From: Acidobacteriota bacterium
GTDB taxonomy: Bacteria > Actinomycetota > Acidimicrobiia > Spongiisociales > UBA5794
Length of the DNA: 7,607 bases
NCBI GenBank assembly: GCA_004356175.1
Contig: SMXV01000014.1
Coordinates: 1 to 7,607, forward strand
Reading direction: 5' to 3'
The position numbers were made by a program, and so were the translations under genes. How positions within the stretch are numbered: position 1 is the stretch's first letter; every line of letters begins with the position of its first letter. The notes below the pieces were generated by a model. The model saw only the letters and a program-made list of their open reading frames with translations. It had not been told where the DNA came from and did not search any database. Positions 6,878 to 7,607 of this stretch are shown one piece after another.

Positions 6878-6968
6878 TGGCGGAGCCGAGACCGCAGCGA
6901 GTGGGGATGGATGGTCGTCGAGGTGGCCGACATGCACTATGTAACGCTCTCCAAACAGACGATGAACG

Positions 6969-7607
6969 TCAAGGCGCCGATCCAATGGAGACCGGAATTT
7001 CAACGCTCTTTTTCTCGACTCTGGTGTAGTCAAACAAACCAGCCTCATCGAAAATGACCCTGTCCTCATAGTCGTCGAACCATATTGCCTCGGGATTTCT
7101 CCCAACAATGCACACTTTGCCGCGATCTGGCGCGTCTGCTGCATTACGAAGGATTTTGAAGATGAGCACACCGTTTTCCGCACCGGGTACACCAGGTATC
7201 GGCTCGTCGGTGACTGCAACAACCTCTGTCTTGCCCTTGTAGTGGGTAATCGAGAGTCGAGCATGGGACTCGACACCAGACAGGCCCTTTTGCGATTCGT
7301 TGAGGATGTGCCACGCTGTCTCGATCGGGACGTTGAATGCACGGTACGCAACAATGTCTCTTCCGCAGAAGAAGTAATGGTTGCCGACCCCAATTCGGTA
7401 CAGCTCCCGCTGCATAATGCGAAGGGCATCAGCATCATCGTTGATCCCTTTGATGATTGGCGCCTGGTTCTCGACATTGATCCAACCACGAGATATGACC
7501 GCGTCCATTGCACGTCGCGTACTCTCAACCCACTTGAGTGTTCCATTCTCTTGTTCGAGGTAGTCACCGTCTGCGTCCCGCTCAAGGAACTCATCTGGGT
7601 GATTGAA
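6969..7607 (-). CDS. KamA-family radical-SAM amino acid 2,3-aminomutase, C-terminal part
   Basis: The frame is open from the window edge to a TGA at 6969-6971, giving 212 residues; the radical-SAM CxxxCxxC core lies outside. It opens with FNHPDE (1-6), the conserved FNHP segment of lysine 2,3-aminomutases, then NQAPIIKGINDD (47-58), equivalent to the NQ..LL.GIND segment, then RIGVGNHYFFCGRD (71-84), where C81 aligns with the conserved cysteine of YYxYQCD, then FNVPIETAWHIL (91-102) and SG (110-111). The usual PGGGGK motif carrying the PLP lysine is absent; HYKGKTE (122-128) occupies that place, so K124 or K126 may hold PLP. A roughly 18-residue charged insertion follows FNHP. The tail RVIFDEAGLFDYTRVE (183-198) parallels the LAM C-terminus. 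The enzyme would migrate an amino group from C2 to C3 of an amino acid (lysine, glutamate, arginine or other). Being first in order before CoA-transferase and transaminase genes, it may start a beta-amino acid pathway. Confidence 0.85.
   Translation of the reverse strand, partial: FNHPDEFLERDADGDYLEQENGTLKWVESTRRAMDAVISRGWINVENQAPIIKGINDDADALRIMQRELYRIGVGNHYFFCGRDIVAYRAFNVPIETAWHILNESQKGLSGVESHARLSITHYKGKTEVVAVTDEPIPGVPGAENGVLIFKILRNAADAPDRGKVCIVGRNPEAIWFDDYEDRVIFDEAGLFDYTRVEKKSVEIPVSIGSAP

Noticed and set aside
6804..6935. Small - strand ORF of about 43 codons (starting ATG near 6933) in the gap between aminomutase and subunit A
   Set aside because: Composition is Ser/Arg/Thr-rich without any recognisable motif, the hairpin lies inside it, and the ribosome site is poorly spaced.
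6827..7594. Long - strand frame overlapping the aminomutase gene (255 codons)
   Set aside because: It is another frame of the same region; the alternative frame carries FNHP, GIND and other KamA motifs, while this one is Ser/Arg-rich with no family pattern.

Overview
The window looks like chromosomal DNA from a fairly GC-rich bacterium, most likely an actinobacterium or close relative. This is an inference from three things: G/C-biased third codon positions, a PadR gene coupled to an actinobacterial-style HAAS domain, and intergenic hairpins without U-tracts. I could not run a taxonomic search. There are nine genes. The first and last are cut by the window edges. Gaps between genes are short and I see no tRNA, rRNA, CRISPR array, insertion sequence or phage gene.

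Left part, + strand. Positions 1-744 hold the C-terminal part of an apparently extracellular protein that resembles a zinc metallopeptidase family but has lost both histidines of the expected HEXXH site. A 170-base gap follows, carrying nested dyad repeats (about 853-895) that could be a PadR operator and promoter region. Next comes a tight three-gene operon: a PadR-family repressor (915-1247), a fusion of an N-terminal HAAS-like domain to an NfeD membrane/OB-fold protein (1244-2029, GTG start overlapping the padR stop), and an SPFH/band-7 (stomatin-like, QmcA-like) membrane protein (2067-2984). NfeD and SPFH proteins are a classic pair. Here the pair appears to be under PadR control, with the PadR partner domain built into NfeD. 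The operon ends at a strong hairpin (3004-3031) shared with the convergent gene lgt.

Middle, - strand. lgt (3037-3888) encodes prolipoprotein diacylglyceryl transferase, a housekeeping membrane enzyme of lipoprotein maturation. A 183-base gap precedes it and holds a hairpin just after the stop codon of the next gene upstream on that strand.

Right part, - strand, read from high to low coordinates. A KamA-family radical-SAM aminomutase (6969 to beyond 7607, C-terminal part only) is followed by a 212-base gap with a perfect 9-bp hairpin. Then come subunits A and B of a 3-oxoacid (PcaIJ/ScoAB-type) CoA-transferase (6046-6756 and 5369-6049, ATGA overlap) and a class III, GSAM-like aminotransferase of the beta-transaminase type (4072-5379, 11-base overlap). 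Read together these suggest a pathway: alpha-amino acid to beta-amino acid (aminomutase), to beta-keto acid (transaminase), to beta-ketoacyl-CoA (CoA-transferase), ready for thiolysis. I consider this the most interesting system in the window. The substrate is not identifiable from the sequence.
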